Of a stretch of 64,000 nucleotides of DNA, positions 37,481 through 49,180 are shown in pieces. The stretch spans positions 13,593,001 to 13,657,000 of the forward strand of contig CM041089.1 of NCBI GenBank assembly GCA_023079485.1. Direction: 5' to 3'. How positions within the stretch are numbered: the stretch's first letter is position 1; every line of letters begins with the position of its first letter. The stretch comes from Archilochus colubris. Taxonomy: Eukaryota > Chordata > Aves > Apodiformes > Trochilidae. The position numbers and the translations under genes were made by a program. The notes below the pieces were generated by a model that saw only the letters and a list, made by a program, of their open reading frames with translations, was not told where the DNA came from and searched no databases.

Positions 37481-39630
37481 AACAATGGCATTGCTTTTTA
37501 AATAGACAGAGTCCAGAGGTGCAGAGCAGCCGTGTGATGCATCTCTCATGGTAACCCTGCAAAGAGGGCTGTCCCAGGTGAAGGCAAGAAGAAGGACCCA
37601 CAGCCCCACCACCTAAAAACAAAACCTAATATCTTCTTAAGTATTGTAATGTGATGTCCAGAACTTGAAGAAGTTACAGACCACTACTAGCCCTGAACAA
37701 ACACTTAGTATAGGAAACCCTTCCGGGAGAGAAAATGGAGATAAAGGACAGGGGTAACCATGGCCATGGCTGATGGAGTAACTCAACGATGGACAGAGAA
37801 GAAATCAGGAGTAAAATGATAAAAACAACTCAAGTTTTAAGGCAATTGTGTCAGCACTGATTTTCTGGGGGCCTAACAATGTCTCCTACCTCTGAGTAAG
37901 AGCAAATCCAAGAGGCTCCCACACGGCATTTCTTGATGATGTTTCCAATCAGAGTTTCCCTTCCTGACTGACAGCGCTGATGCCCAAGAAGGCCACAACA
38001 CTCCTGAGCTCCTGAGCTGCCATTTCATGCCACCATTGCACAGATGATTAAACAACAGAAGATTCCTCGCTTGTCTCCTATGTCCATTTGATTTGCCATT
38101 TGTTATTCTTTCAATATATACACCAGGTTTCCCAAAGCAAACCTTTGGATGACAAGGTGCCCCCCTCCAGTGTCCAATTACATAATTTGATGATAATTTC
38201 TGGGCCTTCTCTGATCAAGAAAAAGGAAAAAAACCTAAAGCAACAACCAAAAAATGCCCAACAACAGACAATAGCAAGTTCAAAAAGAGAAGGAACCAGA
38301 TCCATGTTTCAGAGAATTGAATAATAATGTATTTTGCAAAGTCAACCCCTTTAAAATGTTGCTGGTTTCAGAAATATTTTTTTTTTAAACCCAGCCTTCC
38401 TTGTGCTTTCCAGAGTTATCTGAATTCCTTCAAAAGCCCACTCAAGGTTTAAGAAGAAAAACAATGTTACTCTAGTTGAACAAAGCATTACATTTTTTTT
38501 GTATTATGAAACTGGAAATATAGTTACAATAGAAGAGCTAGAAAACCAGAAAGACTCAAGTTTAGAATTTGTCTTGTGTTAATCTTGTGTCACCTGGGAT
38601 TTTGCCTGGGCTGTTTCTCTTCCAGAGACATTCTTCAAAGCAGCTCTCAAAAAAAAAAAAAACTCCAACCTGTTTCTTTATTACTGTAGGGAACCCTATT
38701 TTATTCTGCAGCTTTTCTTTAAGAGCTTGAGAAAACGCAGGGCAGTGATTTATTTTATTTCTTTTTTTTTTTTAACCAAAGCTCATTTCTTCTAGGAAGT
38801 CACAGCAACTGCAGCTAGCAGCTTCTATTATAAATATCCTAATTGCATGCCTGAAGAGCATTTCTGTGTACAAACAACCTCAGCTCAGTTCCAGCTCCTG
38901 CCATTCCCCTGACAACAACTCCTCCTGTTTACATCCCTCCAAAACACCGGGCAGGTTCCTCAGGAGTTATTTTGTTTGATCGACCTGCACAGCCTACCCA
39001 GGGTGTTTCCAACAGGCTGACTTCTCAGCAGCTACAACACTGGGGGTTTCAGCACGACTTCTCCTTCTTTCTGCAGCTGCTTAATCTCCCTGCCTGCTCC
39101 TTAGTGAAGATGTTAATTCAGAGCAGAGTTGGCAGTGGTCCCCCTGCCACCCCAGGGGGTTCCTCCTAGCAGTATGCAGGCAGTCATTAGTCTCTGACTA
39201 TAAGTCTGTCAGCCAGTCCAAGTCACTGCTCTCTCATCCAAACCAAAGGGGGATGTCACATCATGCCAAGTCATGCCATAAAATAACAGTAGAAACAACT
39301 TAGGTTTGAAATCCCTGAGGGGAGCTACCACATCGGGCTGGCTGATTAGGAAACAGATGCTGAAACTTCAGGAATGGTGCTGGGGTCTCTTGCTTGCACA
39401 GGACTCAAATGGTTGAACCTCCAGACAATGGCAGAACAAAAAAAGGGTTGTTTTTTTTCCCTTTTCCCTAGGAACCTGAGGGCTCTGCCTACTTGAGGAC
39501 CTCATTGATATGGGGGACCAGACCTCACTGCAGCTGCCAGCAAGTCAGGCAGCTACAGCCAAGGGTCAGATGGATCTTGGAGGTCTGGGCCAAGGGGGTG
39601 TGGAGAACAACTTTCCAAGAGTGTCCATCT
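37481..39630. other. Unannotated single-copy sequence
   Basis: No gene supported. T- or A-rich runs lie at about 38379, 38650 and 38760. The segment 38800-38900 (CTATTATAAATATCCTAATT and a following TGCATGCC word) and 39230-39350 look conserved in style but have no decisive motif. Confidence 0.45.
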
Positions 39631-39828
39631 CTTTTGAGGGTGATCAGCCATTGGAATGGGCTGCCCAGGGAAGTAGTGGATTCTCTGTGTCTGGAGATAT
39701 TTAAAAAGAGCCTGGATGTGGCACTCAGTGCCATGGGCTGGGAACTGCAGTGGTAGTGGATCAAGGGTTGGACTCGATGATCTCTGAGGTCCCTTCCAAC
39801 CCAGCCCATTCTATGATTCTATGATTAT
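39631..39828 (+). mobile_element. CR1 LINE 3' fragment, plus orientation
   Basis: The sequence follows the CR1 sense strand from GAGGGTGATCAGCCATTGG to the octamer tail ATTCTATGATTCTATGATT. Translated, 39640-39756 gives the CR1 ORF2 C-terminal tail ([12 protein letters not shown], then [12 protein letters not shown]). A TAG at 39754-39756 ends this frame earlier than in the two related copies. The piece is 5'-truncated to about 200 bases and is the only plus-strand CR1 in the window. Confidence 0.92.
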
Positions 39829-41022
39829 AGTGATCCTCAGGCATTTTGAGGCATGCAGGACAAAGCCAGGGTGAACGTGTACTAGAGTACTCCAGGCATT
39901 TTAATATATTGAAAAAACAACCCAAAAACCTTGCAGTTAGCACAAGGACATGGCCACAGCCTTCAGTGTGCTGCTGCTACAACAGCATCCCATGGAAAGA
40001 CATACCCAGTGGGAGAGGAATACATGACAGTAAGAAGAAAAAGGAGAAAGAAATGCAACTTGGAACAACAACATAAAAATGGCAATAAAATAGTCTTTCT
40101 TACCTTCAAATTGATTTTTTAAAAAATTATTATTTTTTTTTAATGAGAGGTTTTCCCAAACCTATAGGATTTCAAAAGCAAACTGGTTACTCTTGAAAAT
40201 GGATTTTCTGGTAGCAAACCATTTCTGTAAAAATGTGAACTTAGCTCTCCCTGGGGTCAGCCTGATCCAGTGCTGTTGGAAATGTTCAGTAGTTATCTGT
40301 AGTGAGATGTCAATATTTAGTTTATTTAGACTTCTTACAAATATGGATCATTACAAATAGCTTGTTACGGGGTATATAAAATGAGGTGGTAACTAGATAA
40401 CTTGACAATAAATTATTTTCACTGTACACATGTGCAAGACAATGTATATTGGAAAATGATAAATTAAACCATTCATGTGTCCTGAATTCACTGTCATCTC
40501 TCAAGGGGGGGGGGGAGGGAATTTAGGCTTAATAATGGGCAACTAAATAAAGACATATGTTCATGTGCACCACAGATCAGAAAGGCAAAGAGCTGCTGGA
40601 AATCCTGCAGCAATAGCTTTTCTCAAGCAGGAGCCACCAGCTGAAACTGAGAAATACAGGCACCTCTTTTTCCCTGATAAATCCTCTAAAAGATCCACCT
40701 CTACTTCCACTCCACAGAGGTACCAAGTCACTGATGCCATGGGATGCTGGATGGCTTTGATTCCCTTCTCTGGCAGCTCAGCACATCCCCTGCCATCTGT
40801 CCAAGGTTGCTCTGCAAACTGCCAGGTCCTAACAGGTGATCGAGCAGGTGTCTGATCACCTCTGCTGAAATCACCCTGAATCACTTGGGCTCCTTGCCTT
40901 GGGAAAAAAAAGGATTGAGGAGCTGGACCCTTGGAGCAAGGGGGGTTCTTGCCACCCGTGCAGGCAGGGCTGATGCTAGAGGCTGAGGCCATTGGGATTG
41001 CTGGGGGAGCAACAAGAGAGGT
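39829..41022. other. Unannotated sequence with a G11 tract
   Basis: No gene supported. A G11 homopolymer lies at 40505-40515 and an AT-rich run at 40115-40145. The 143-codon minus-strand frame at 40561-40992 has no recognisable domain and is overlapped by a plus-strand frame. Confidence 0.5.
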
Positions 41023-41414
41023 GGCTCCTCAAAACAAAAAGGAAAAAACCAAAAAGACATTTTAAAAACCACCAAAAAAAAAAACAAAACAAACACCAAA
41101 CCATACACACCCCCCAAAAATAAAAATAAATAAAAGCAGCAACAACAACAAAAAACGACCTCACTAAAGAATGGAAAACCTCCCGGTTTTTTCTCTCTAC
41201 ACCTTCTTTCAGGGCTCCTCAAAAAAAAGCAACAAACAAAAAGAAATTTAAAAAAACACACACACAAAAAAAAAACAAACCCAAACCCAAACCATACACA
41301 CCCCCCAAAAATAAAAATAAATAAAAGCAACAACAACAACAACAAAAAACCCACTCACTAACTAACTAATGGAAAACCTCCCAGTTTTTTCCTCTCTACA
41401 CCTTCTTTCAGGGC
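41023..41414. repeat. Tandem duplication of a ~190-200 base AC-rich unit
   Basis: Unit 1 starts with GGCTCCTCAAAA at 41023 and unit 2 with GGCTCCTCAAAA at 41213. A further GCTCCTC at about 41415 marks the end of unit 2. Both units carry CCATACACACCCCCCAAAAA, then a TAAAAGCA word, then ATGGAAAACCTCCC and TCTCTACACCTTCTTTCAGGG, all in the same order. Unit 2 has extra CAA units and an ACTAACTAACTAA insertion. The close match suggests a recent event. The minus-strand frame of 157 codons across it is low-complexity and not a gene. Confidence 0.9.
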
Positions 41415-41735
41415 GCTCCTCTGGGTTGGCCATCTGGGAGGGAAGGAAGGGAAGGAAAGAGGGAGGGAAGGAGGGAGGGAGGGAGGCAGAGGCAGCCCCC
41501 CAAGGGACGGGTTGGGCAGGGGGGGCTGGGGTGAGCTGACCCCAAGATGCATGCGTGGCTCTGGCCCGGCGCTTCGTCTGCACAGGAGGGGGGCCGGCGG
41601 CGGCGGGCGAGCCAAGTCAGAGCCCAGCCAAGTGAGAATGTTCTGGCAGCCCTTCCTGGCGGCCCGAGAGAAGTTATTTATCACTTTGTGCATTTTCCTT
41701 CTCATCTGTGTACAGCCGGCTCCAATGGCTCAGCT
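41415..41735. promoter_or_regulatory. Small CpG-island-like patch, possible promoter
   Basis: This is the densest CpG patch in the window: about 14 CpGs by eye between 41505 and 41735, including CCGGCGGCGGCGGGCGAG. A polypurine tract (GGAAGG/GGGAGG units, about 41440-41490) precedes it. A plus-strand quadruplex motif lies at 41504-41531. No TATA box is seen, which fits CpG-type promoters. A start site and transcript direction cannot be read from sequence, and no downstream coding exon is recognised, so a non-coding RNA promoter or an orphan CpG island are equally possible. Confidence 0.4.
41504..41531 (+). other. G-quadruplex-forming motif in the CpG patch
   Basis: G-runs lie at 41504-41506, 41509-41511, 41514-41516, 41519-41525 and 41528-41531 with loops of only two bases each. 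This is one more run than a quadruplex needs, and the loops are short, which favours stability. Confidence 0.75.
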
Positions 41736-42981
41736 TGCGTTTTGCCTTCCAGAGCCAAACCAGTCCCTTGGCTCTGCTCAGCCTTGGCTGTCCATTCACG
41801 CCTTCTGTCTCCTCCAGCTCTGCCTGGAGCGCTGCAAGATCCCAAATTAGGGAGAGGTGTCTAGAGCCAAGGAAGAGATGGAAGCACCAGGAACTCGCAC
41901 TGATGGCAAAGAGCACATCTCTCCCCCCGGGGGAGGGGTGGACGCGGTGCCACCATTTACTCTGGCCCAGGAGCCACACGTGGATGTTTCTGCTGCTCCC
42001 AGGCAGCCTCTGCTGGGGAGCTCCAGTGCCTGCCAGAGGCTACGAGGCATTTTCTTTCATTTATTTTAGGGATTGTGCCTTCACTCTGATTTTTTTTTCC
42101 GAATCGGTGGATGTAACGACACTGAATTTACAGCAAGTTTTTCCAGCTCCATGGACTCTTTTCCATACTGTTCGGTGAATTCTGCCAAACCGTCTAACAC
42201 GGGCGTCTAAACTGGGCTTGAAAACAATACCAGCTGCATTCAGATATTGTCAGGCTCAGATTTGCTCTTGATAAGGTCACACCACACTCTTCTGAACACT
42301 GGAAAAGCAGAGCAGTGCTAACTCTGTAAAGTCCTGAATCACCAAAGGTCCAGGCTATGGGATGTCCTAGGTTCCAGGACTTTTCCCAAGGAGAACACCC
42401 CTGGAATTCAGCTGTCATTCTCCTCCCTGAGGCACCTGTGAAGTTTTCTCTGGGGATGATGCTGTCTGAGCAAGCAGCAAGGCTGCATTTGACCTTGCCA
42501 AACCTTGGGATATACCCTTCCAGGTTTACACTTTTCAACTGGATGTTGCACTCCAGAGGTTGGGACATAATTCCCACCTATGCCAGGCCAGATTGGGACT
42601 ACCTTCTAAACAGCTTGGTCCCACCAGGGAAAAACCTCCTTGGTTTTTGGTGGAAAAGTCACCTTGGTCAAATACTTTTCCTGATGGAAGGATATGGATC
42701 AGAACACAGTGAAGCTGAAGCAGGCACCTGGTCTGCAGCACATTCCCAGAATCACATGTGACAAGAAAGCATGTTGAACAGCAGCTTCCCATCATGAGCT
42801 CCTAATTTGTACATCCTGAGAGCATTCCAAAATTGGGCTGCAATTTCTCAGATTTGGTCTCTGCCCGAAGGTAGAAGAAGTTGAGTAAAATCCCTTCAGA
42901 CCTTCTGAAACGGGGAGAGAATGAAAAATGGCATTTTCTTATTGTAATAAAAATTCTAGCCATTTTTTTTCTCTGTAAAAG
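41736..42981. other. Unannotated sequence downstream of the CpG patch
   Basis: CpG stays somewhat raised to about 42220, with words such as CCGAATCGGTGG near 42100 and ACACGGGCGTC near 42198. Several open frames of 100-156 codons overlap on both strands and none shows a recognisable domain. It could contain part of an unrecognised transcript starting in the CpG patch. Confidence 0.35.
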
Positions 42982-43111
42982 GCCACATCAAACTGCTTGA
43001 AATTTGCAGCTTGTCATGGGTATAGCTCTTGTTACAGGCCAGATCCAGAAGAAGCTGAGGTCAACGACTTTGCCTCCCTTGATTCTGCTGCCTCTGAAGA
43101 AGTTTCAACAG
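42982..43111 (+). other. Exon-like 130-base segment (not established)
   Basis: A pyrimidine-rich acceptor-like stretch (TTTTTTTTCTCTGTAAAAG) precedes it, and a near-consensus donor ACAG|GTAAGC follows. The frame is open throughout and ends in an acidic stretch (PDPEEAEVNDF, then ASEEVST). A second acceptor (CTCTTGTTACAG) inside would give a 74-base version in the same frame. I recognise no protein family. It is about 1.3 kb downstream of the CpG patch on the same strand, so a small unrecognised gene or non-coding RNA is conceivable, but chance splice signals are common. Confidence 0.18.
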
Positions 43112-44429
43112 GTAAGCAAACAAATCCTGGAGAAAACTGTTTGGAACAGTTGTGCCTATTTTCTACTTGGGAGTTGCCTGGGAACAGGCTCAGATTCTTT
43201 GCAATGTGTCTAGGGTTTGGATGTATTCACCAAAGCCCAGCTTTGCTCCATCCTCCTCAATTTTTATTTTAGAACCTTGCTCCATGAATAATCTCCTCCA
43301 AGAAAATATCCACCAGCAGACGAAAGGACATCTTTAGGTAAAGAATTTGTAATGAAATCAAATTTCTACCCTGTTTTTTTCCTAGCTGGGTCACAAGTGG
43401 ATGATTTGCCAGTATGATGCATCCTTCACACATCCCCCAGGGGATCTGAGGTCCTCAAAGCTCTTCACCTCTAAGTGTCCTGCAAAGTTCCTACATGAGG
43501 ACTTGGGATGCACTGATGAGTTGCCACCCAGCTCAGCCTTTGGTGGGACAGAGGACTGACCTCCACATCTCTTTCCATCCTTTCTCCCAGCATTGGACCC
43601 CCAAGGTCTTGTCAAAATTGACTTCAAGTGGTTCGGTTCTGTTTTCTTGCTGGAGGAGAATGTAGAAAAACAAACAAGCTGTCTTACCAATGTGAATATT
43701 CACAACTAGTGACAAAACTCTACAACAGGAAGGTCATTTCTTGGGGAAGGAGACTGGTATTATTTTGAGTGAAGGAAAGAGTGCAAATATCTCGCAACAT
43801 TTGCTGTAAATGGGTTGTTATGGTGAACATTCCTGTCAACAAGTTCATTAGCTCAGAGATCCACGAGTGAACAGAGACCAAAAAATATGTTTAAAAATCC
43901 AAGAGCAGATTAATGGGCAATATTTTGCAATCTTTGTCTAGCTCTGCTCCTCGATGAGAATTAGTAACTTTACTCCAGGCCAGATTCAAATAGTCTTACT
44001 CATGCAGAGCAGCACCATGTTTTATGAGTAACCCCAGTGATATTTAGGGCTGTTTTTTGGAATAATATAAGAACCAAAGAAAGACAGTGGGAGGCAGGGG
44101 CTGAATCACCTTGACTAATAAGTGTAAGATTGTTGGGTTTGTATGTGTCTATAGAAATAATGATACCAGGAATAAGGAGGGATGCCTGGATTGACAGGCA
44201 CACGAGGGAGTTTATAAACATCTTCTTTTGCAACATGCAGCAGACTTCTCTTAAGAGAAGAGGACAATACCCAAACGTTACTTAACATCAGGAAAAGAGG
44301 AATTCTCACCTTCAGAAACAATAGAAAATCAGCCCATTTTGTGGGTTTTACTCTCAACAGTTCTGCCTGCTGTCTGTCATATTACAGGAGGTCTACTCTG
44401 CTCTTCATAGAAGTGATGGATGAAGCTTT
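43112..44429. other. Unannotated single-copy sequence
   Basis: No gene supported. The stretch 43780-43990 is AT-rich with words such as CAGATTAATGGGCAATATTT and looks conserved in style. No decisive motif set was found. Confidence 0.45.
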
Positions 44430-45010
44430 CAGAGCTGCCCAAACGCCTTGAAAGCATATGGTCCATTTCTGAAAATAATAGGGTCCTTGGAATTGGAAGC
44501 CCCATTGAATTTAAGCACTGCTGGGAACAGCCTCATTAGCATTTTTCAGTTTGTTATGGTCCCCGTTTCCACTTATCTGAGGATTCCTGCCATCCCCATA
44601 CATCAATAACAAAATCATCAAGACGTGCTATTAAAAACTCAACAGCACAGTTGTGCCTGACTGCCCTGTCAAAATGCCTCCGAGATCCATTGTGGACTCC
44701 TGACATTACCAGTGGGGGAGGGAGGAACCCATTCAAAGCTCACTGATGTAAAGGAAAGTCCACTCATTTCTATGGACTTCAGCAGGGCTTGGATCAGCCC
44801 CTGGAAGAATAAAGATGACATAAAAATAACATGACGTCTGCCAGATTCACCAATATGCTCTGATGTTTTGCCCAGCCCAGTGATGCAAAGCAGATGGAGA
44901 GTCCTGACAATCCTGGCCTGCTTCAATCACTGATTCCATCTCTTGGATGAGTTTTCATCAGGCGTTTAATTCACGGCATAAATGCCTTTATCTCATTAGT
45001 GCTTCCTCTG
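44430..45010. promoter_or_regulatory. Conserved-looking non-coding block
   Basis: The block is rich in homeodomain-like words in varied contexts (CCTCATTAGCATTTTTCAG near 44532, GCGTTTAATTCACGGCATAA near 44963, ATCTCATTAGTGC near 44992) and retains CpGs (CCGTTT, GACGTGC, CCGAGATCC, GACGTC at 44833, GGCGTTTAATTCACGG). Open frames are short. An old palindromic repeat at 44727-44802 splits it, so it may be two elements. Enhancer function is inferred from style and was not tested. Confidence 0.3.
44727..44802. mobile_element. Copy of an ancient palindromic amniote repeat
   Basis: The left arm reads AACCCATTCAAAGCTCACTG, and the right arm CACTCATTTCTATGGACTTC followed by GGGCTTGGATCAGCCCC. They correspond to the two complementary halves of the pattern seen most clearly at 53386-53452. 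The common half-site is close to CCATTGACTTCAATGGG and the end close to GGATCAGGCCC. I recall this pattern as widespread in sauropsid genomes but cannot name the family with certainty. Confidence 0.6.
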
Positions 45011-47672
45011 CAGTCTTTGAGAGGAAAGATCACCACTTTTTAGCTATCTCAGAGGAAAAGTTCCTGGGTTTTATCACTCACTGGCTACCAGTTTTCAGGG
45101 GGCTTTCTAAGATGCTTCTTGGCAAGTGGCTGAGTTTTCCTCTGCTTATGTGGGGCTTGTCATGCATTGGGTTTAGCTGCCTCCAGTACTACTTTGGACC
45201 AAGCAGACTGGAAAACTGAGCAGTTTCACAGTTGCAGCCTCAAATAAGGCATTAGGACAATTGCTCCCTAAAATATAAAGCTTAACTCTAAGTTTAAGCA
45301 TATGCTCCCATCACATCAAAGCTACCACAAACAAATATCTATACATTTTGCTGAATCGTTGCCAGAAAATGTGTTTTAAAGAAACTGGTCCACTGAGAAA
45401 ATGACCCCACTCTGTCTCTGCCCTCCTGCTACACAAAAATCCCTAGGGGAATACTGAGAGATGAGGAGTTTGTGCCCTCAGAGTCTCAGAAAACAGAAAA
45501 GGCTTTGCCCTGTCTAGCATTATATGCCAGTAACCAGCAAAAAAGATGCAATACAGCCTGGGCTTTTAGTGTGCATCATCATAATAAATACAAGCATTAA
45601 TACACTGCTGAATGACTGGAAACTGAGGTAGTTTTCATGCCCCTTGGGGCATGGACATGGTAGAGGCATTGGATGATGCCCCTCGAAATGAAATAATCTA
45701 TGTTTGGCTGGTAATTATTTTCTTCCAAGAAGTTTTTTGCCTGACTCTGCATGCAATCCTCACTGCAGAAATGATTTGGGTGATTGCTGTTTGGATCTGA
45801 CCTCCAGCCAGGCAAAGCAGGTGGGTGCTGAAAGGCCCTCTCTGAGTTTCCATATTCCCACCAGGTGCATCTCCACAAAAAAAAGTCCCAAACTACCTCC
45901 ATGCCTGCTCCTGGGTACAACCTGACCATATTCACACCACAGAAGGGTTGAACTGGCCCTGATGTCAGACCCAGTCCCATCACTGCTAAGTCCTGACTAT
46001 ACCTGCAGTGTTACCCACCATAACCCTTCTCCTTCAGACCAAACTGCATTTTTTTTGCTATATCTAATTTTGCCCTATTGTTACCAATGTTGTAGCACTT
46101 GGCCATGCTACTTCTGCCCCTCCATTCTGTTTATTTGTAGAAAGGAAGAAATGCCACAGGATAAGGCTAAAGCAGAGTCAAGATCTTGGTGGAAAACAAA
46201 TAGTGAGACAACCCCAAGATGTTTATTTTGCTGTCAGAGTGCAGTGACCCTGAGCTCTTATCACAATGCATCTTAACCCTGCTGCACCAGTCCCACCACC
46301 TGGCCAAAAACCATCCAGAAGGGCTGTTCCTCAGCCCTCTAGGCAGATGTGGAAGTCCTAGCCTTGGGTATTTCACACAAGATGCCATGTAGGTGCAGTG
46401 AATAAATGCCTGGAATACAACAGAAATGTAAATAAACCTAAATAAACAAGCAGAGTCCCTTACTATGGGCATGAGCAGCCCATTAGCAAGGGACCAGGAT
46501 GCATAAACTCCATGTGGGCTAGCAGCATAGTTACTACCTGTAGGAACTCACCAGTTCTTAGGGAATCCAGCAGGGAGAATGATTTCCCATCTGATCTCCT
46601 ACAGAAGTCTTTCTTCTGGTTTCCACTTGGTTTCCACTCCTGGCCACTATGGAGAAAGAAGAAAAGTTGCTGGAAAACACCTGTGTGTGACAGCTCCATG
46701 CAGTCTGTTCAACTTGAAAGCAAATCCTTGGCCCCAGATGCCTCAGTCACTCCTACTTCACACCCTGCCTGGCCCAGCCATATCTATAGATCTTGTTTAT
46801 TTTCAGAGGCAGAATATATTTGATGTGTTTTGCATGACCTGAGGTGAAGCAGCTTCCTCCAAGGTTCCCCTATCCAGACAGGACCATAAAACAACCATCC
46901 CTGTTTGCCATGAGGTCTGGGCAGCAGCAAGAAAAGGGCTATCAAGAGCTCCTTCACGAGGTCTCAGAAAGATCCACTGGGGTGGATTTAACAGGCAGCA
47001 ACCCTGACACTGTAAAACATGTTTGATGGGGCATTTTACACCACTTTAAATTCTGGAATTCTTTGGAGAGCGTCTGAGGCTTTCTCAAGGCACAAACACA
47101 ACCCTGGTCTCCCACACACATCCAGACAAAAAAGGTCCCTTCATCATCCTGGGAGTCAGCATCCTGCAGCTCTGACCTCAGCTCACTCAACTTTATCAAT
47201 CACAGTATAGAATCAGTGGAGACTGAACAATGTTTGGAAACTGAGCTGGGTGGGTATTTTTCTTTGGTTTTGTGCTTGTGGGTTTTTTTTCCTCTACCTC
47301 CCCCTCCCTATCCCTCCTCTCCTATCCAGGGTGCTCAAGGAAAAAAAAAAAATCTGTTGCTCAGCCATGGCTTGGGAAGGCTCTAATGAGAGCCCTCAGC
47401 TCACTAAAATGAAGTGGTGTGGCACTATCTTAATTGGAAGCTTGGAGATTTGTCTTCCCCTGGGGTAGATTCTCAGAATATTTTGAGGTTGCCTCTTTGG
47501 AAATGTATAATGAAAAGGTAGTTTTGCTGCTTCACAGATTCTTTGCATCCGTGCCTCTCTAACTAAGTGAGAGCTAAAAACCAATGGGCAGGGGTAAAAA
47601 CCAAAGGGACAAGAGCACCAAGCAGCAAGATGCTCAGTGTCAGCACCCCAGGAGGCTCCCACCACATCCACT
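45011..47672. other. Unannotated single-copy sequence
   Basis: No gene supported. Open frames reach about 128 codons, overlap on both strands and have no recognisable domain. An A13 run lies near 47340. Confidence 0.5.
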
Positions 47673-48155
47673 TCATAGAATCATAGAATCGACTGGGTTA
47701 GAAGGGACCTGAGAGATCATCAAGTCCAACCCTTGATCCACTCCCGCTGCAGTTCCCAGCCCATGGCACTCAGTGCCACATCCAGGCTCTTTTGAAATAG
47801 CTCCAGACACGGAGAATCCACTACTTCCCTGGGCAGCCCATTCCAATGCCTGATCACCCTCTCCAGAAAGAAATTCTTTCTAATCTCCAACCTAAACCTC
47901 CCCTGGCACAACTTGAGACCCTGCCCTCTTGTCTTGCTGAGAGTTGCCTGGGAAAAGAGCCCAACCCCCCCCTGGCTCCAACCTCCTTTCAGGGAGTTGT
48001 AAAGAGTGATGAGGTCTCCCCTGAGCCTCCTCTTCTCCAGCCTCAACACCCCCAGCTCCCTCAGCCTCTCTTCATAGGATATTTGCTTAAGTCCCTTCAC
48101 CAGTTTAGTTGCCTCCTTTGGACCTGCTCCAGCACCTCAATCTCCTTCCACTTTC
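47673..48155 (-). mobile_element. CR1 LINE, longest copy, with ORF2 C-terminal tail
   Basis: The plus strand opens with TCATAGAATCATAGAATC, the reverse of the CR1 octamer tail, and the element runs leftward from about 48155. On the minus strand 48100-47720 is open and encodes the tail of the CR1 ORF2 polyprotein beyond the reverse transcriptase: [19 protein letters not shown], then [11 protein letters not shown], then LPREVVDS and DVALSAMGW. Just upstream the VQRR and ATKLVKGL phrases lie in different frames, so one base appears missing near 48111-48117. The rest of ORF2, ORF1 and the 5' end are absent. It is a dead, 5'-truncated insertion of a fairly young subfamily. Confidence 0.95.
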
Positions 48156-49180
48156 ACCTCCAGCTCAGGGGCATCACCAAACCCAACCTTCCACCCTGCT
48201 TGCTGGAGCAGCCAGCAGCCAAATGCCTGTTCTCTATCCCTCTGACATTTCCACAGGACCTCTGAAATAAATTGGCTGGGGAGGAGAGATGTTTTGACTA
48301 ATTTGCACAGCTCACCCTCACCTCATCCTTCTCCTGCACATCCATTCACAGCCACTCCAAAGCCTTCCCAAGGTTCATCACTCAGGGCTTGGTACAACAT
48401 CTCCCAGCACTTGGAAAACCCTCTTTCCTTGAAGTCCCTGCTGGAGCTTTGTCAATGGCCAGGAAATTAATTGTGTCTCAGCATCCAGGGTTTTATTAGA
48501 GATTTTCCTGAACCAGGGATCTCCTTCAATGTGAGCAAAGTGCTCAGAGTGGTAATTCTGGTGGCAGCTGCCTCAGATCAGGTGCTGCTGGGTTTCAGCT
48601 GACTTCAGGTTGATTTTTTTGACTCAGTTCACTGCACATTAACACCCAGATTAACAAAGGATGCTCAGAACATGCCCTCTCCTTAGAGCCCCCCCAGTAC
48701 TACTGGCAGTGTGGGCAGCAGGAGTGATGCTCAGACCTCTAGGAATCCTGCTAAGATCTTACAGTTTATTATACAGCTAGAGATATCTGACTACTGCAGA
48801 CAAAACAAAATCAGAGCCAAAACTTCACTTAAAATCTCAAAAAAAAAAAAAAAATCCATATCTTTATTATGAGTCAAAGAAGTTTGACTAATTCCATTGA
48901 TTTTAAACAAATTCTTTGTTACTTCCTCTCAGCTGGAAGGAGATACCCAGAGGAAAAAGCCCTTCTGATCCACTCACAGCCTGACCTATGTTGTTCTTAC
49001 AAGATTTCCAGTTTCTGAGCTGGCTGCATCAAAGACATGGGCCATCAGCAGGGACAGAACCCAAGACTATGAGCAATAAAAATTGCTTGTTTGCTTGCTT
49101 TAGGAGTTAAAGGGCTAAAAAATGGAGTAAATCCTTCCTTTTGGGTGCTAGAAATGAAAACCTTTGCCACTACCTCCAAA
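48156..49180. other. Unannotated sequence between two CR1 pieces
   Basis: No gene supported. A run of about 16 A residues lies at 48839-48854. I see no other repeat family here. Confidence 0.55.

Noticed and set aside
40881..41354. A 157-codon minus-strand frame resembling a membrane protein (long Leu/Phe/Cys runs)
   Set aside because: The hydrophobic residues come from A/C-rich low-complexity sequence on the plus strand, and it spans a tandem duplication.
43608..43635. AAAATTGACTTCAAGTGG as another copy of the palindromic repeat
   Set aside because: Only one half-site is present, with no complementary arm or GGATCA end, so chance similarity is likely.
47720..48100. A host gene encoding the [15 protein letters not shown] peptide
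   Set aside because: It is the C-terminal tail of CR1 ORF2 in a truncated, frameshifted insertion. The same peptide appears at the 39631 and 58898 CR1 copies.
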